From NCBI GenBank assembly GCA_964596165.1, contig CAZQTW010000059.1, positions 1 to 40,651 on the forward strand: a DNA stretch of 40,651 bases, read 5' to 3'. This DNA is from CAYUQT01 sp964596165 (GTDB taxonomy: Bacteria > Planctomycetota > Phycisphaerae > UBA1845 > JAFGLZ01). Under the pieces are notes generated by a model. The model had not been told where the DNA came from. It was given only the letters and a program-made list of their open reading frames with translations, and did no database searches. Within the stretch, counting starts at the first letter, position 1, and each line of letters opens with the position of its first letter. Below, piece by piece: positions 40,591 to 40,651 of this stretch. Made by a program: the position numbers and the translations under genes.

Positions 40591-40651
40591 ACGGGTTCCG
40601 GCTTCGCTGCGCTACGCCGTGACGGGGTCCGGCTTCGCTGCGCTACGCCGT
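40591..40651 (+). repeat. 31-nt tandem repeat, at least two copies, running out of the window
   Basis: ACGGGTTCCGGCTTCGC begins at 40591, and the unit recurs from 40622 with one changed base; each copy ends CTACGCCGT and the period is 31. The same unit occurs in the beta-helix gene at 38172-38211. Further copies may follow beyond the window. Confidence 0.7.

Larger units (their letters stand above)
39655..40651. other. About 1 kb without a convincing gene; repeat-rich
   Basis: Open frames here are short, overlap hairpins and resemble no family. The region holds a hairpin cluster (39965-40102), a 10-nt periodic TGCAAC array (40210-40240), a degenerate tandem unit of about 120-127 bp and a 31-nt tandem repeat at the window edge. 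It may be a repeat-dense intergenic region or contain an unrecognised RNA. Confidence 0.6.

Noticed and set aside
40591..40651. Possible CRISPR array start (31-nt repeats)
   Set aside because: The two copies are directly adjacent with only 1 nt between them, so there are no spacers, and no cas genes are visible.

Overview
The window looks like part of a chromosome of a high-GC Planctomycetota bacterium, probably an uncultured lineage. The basis is gene content: a Ser/Thr kinase fused to WD40 repeats beside an ECF sigma factor, PQQ-type beta-propellers opening with an 'ADWPxWRGP' motif, a Tat-exported Gfo/Idh/MocA oxidoreductase, an ABC-2/CPBP fusion, a DUF3857-transglutaminase giant protein, and many dispersed palindromic repeats. 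No rRNA or universal marker gene is present, so the assignment is an inference.

Region 1 (1-3.8 kb) is mobile DNA. The window opens inside a tRNA-Thr(UGU). Its last 42 nt, from the first base of the anticodon loop to the discriminator, recur exactly at 3082-3123. They bracket a 3.1-kb island that carries a DDE insertion sequence with 11-bp inverted repeats and an AAA_14/DUF4143 ATPase with a strong, nearly leaderless promoter. No recombinase remains. Just outside lie fragments of an RHS gene and of an IS1634-type transposase.

Region 2 (3.8-11.5 kb) holds an overlapping pair on the minus strand, a lipid A-type acyltransferase and a 1311-residue TPR/DUF3857/transglutaminase protein. It is followed by an IS5-type element whose transposase is split across two frames at an A6 run, and by an IS4-type transposase with an in-frame TAG near its start.

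Region 3 (11.5-18.9 kb) has two tandem secreted PQQ-propeller paralogues (+), a minus-strand operon of an ECF sigma factor and a zinc-finger/kinase/TM/WD40 protein, and a pentapeptide-repeat protein (+) with a terminator.

Region 4 (19-28.8 kb) is a five-gene minus-strand operon behind one good promoter: FHA-GAF-SpoIIE-like protein, double PQQ propeller, GT4 glycosyltransferase, LolD/MacB-like ATPase and a large FtsX-like permease. The tight spacing (6 nt, 66 nt, ATGA overlap, 10 nt) suggests one envelope-related function linked to phospho-signalling. The phosphatase-like domain appears to lack a metal-binding Asp.

Region 5 (29-34.8 kb) has a NatA-like ATPase with an ABC-2 permease fused to a CPBP membrane protease (+), a convergent ABC-2 permease with no ATPase beside it (-), and an aspartase/fumarase-superfamily lyase (+).

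Region 6 (34.8-40.65 kb) alternates genes (small lipoprotein, right-handed beta-helix protein, Gfo/Idh/MocA oxidoreductase) with intergenic DNA full of repeats: REP/BIME-like hairpins, CGCAGAG-type repeats, a 22-bp hairpin cluster, a 10-nt-period TGCAAC array and a 31-nt tandem repeat. A relative of the 31-nt repeat is translated as the N-terminal linker of the beta-helix protein. The last kilobase has no convincing gene.
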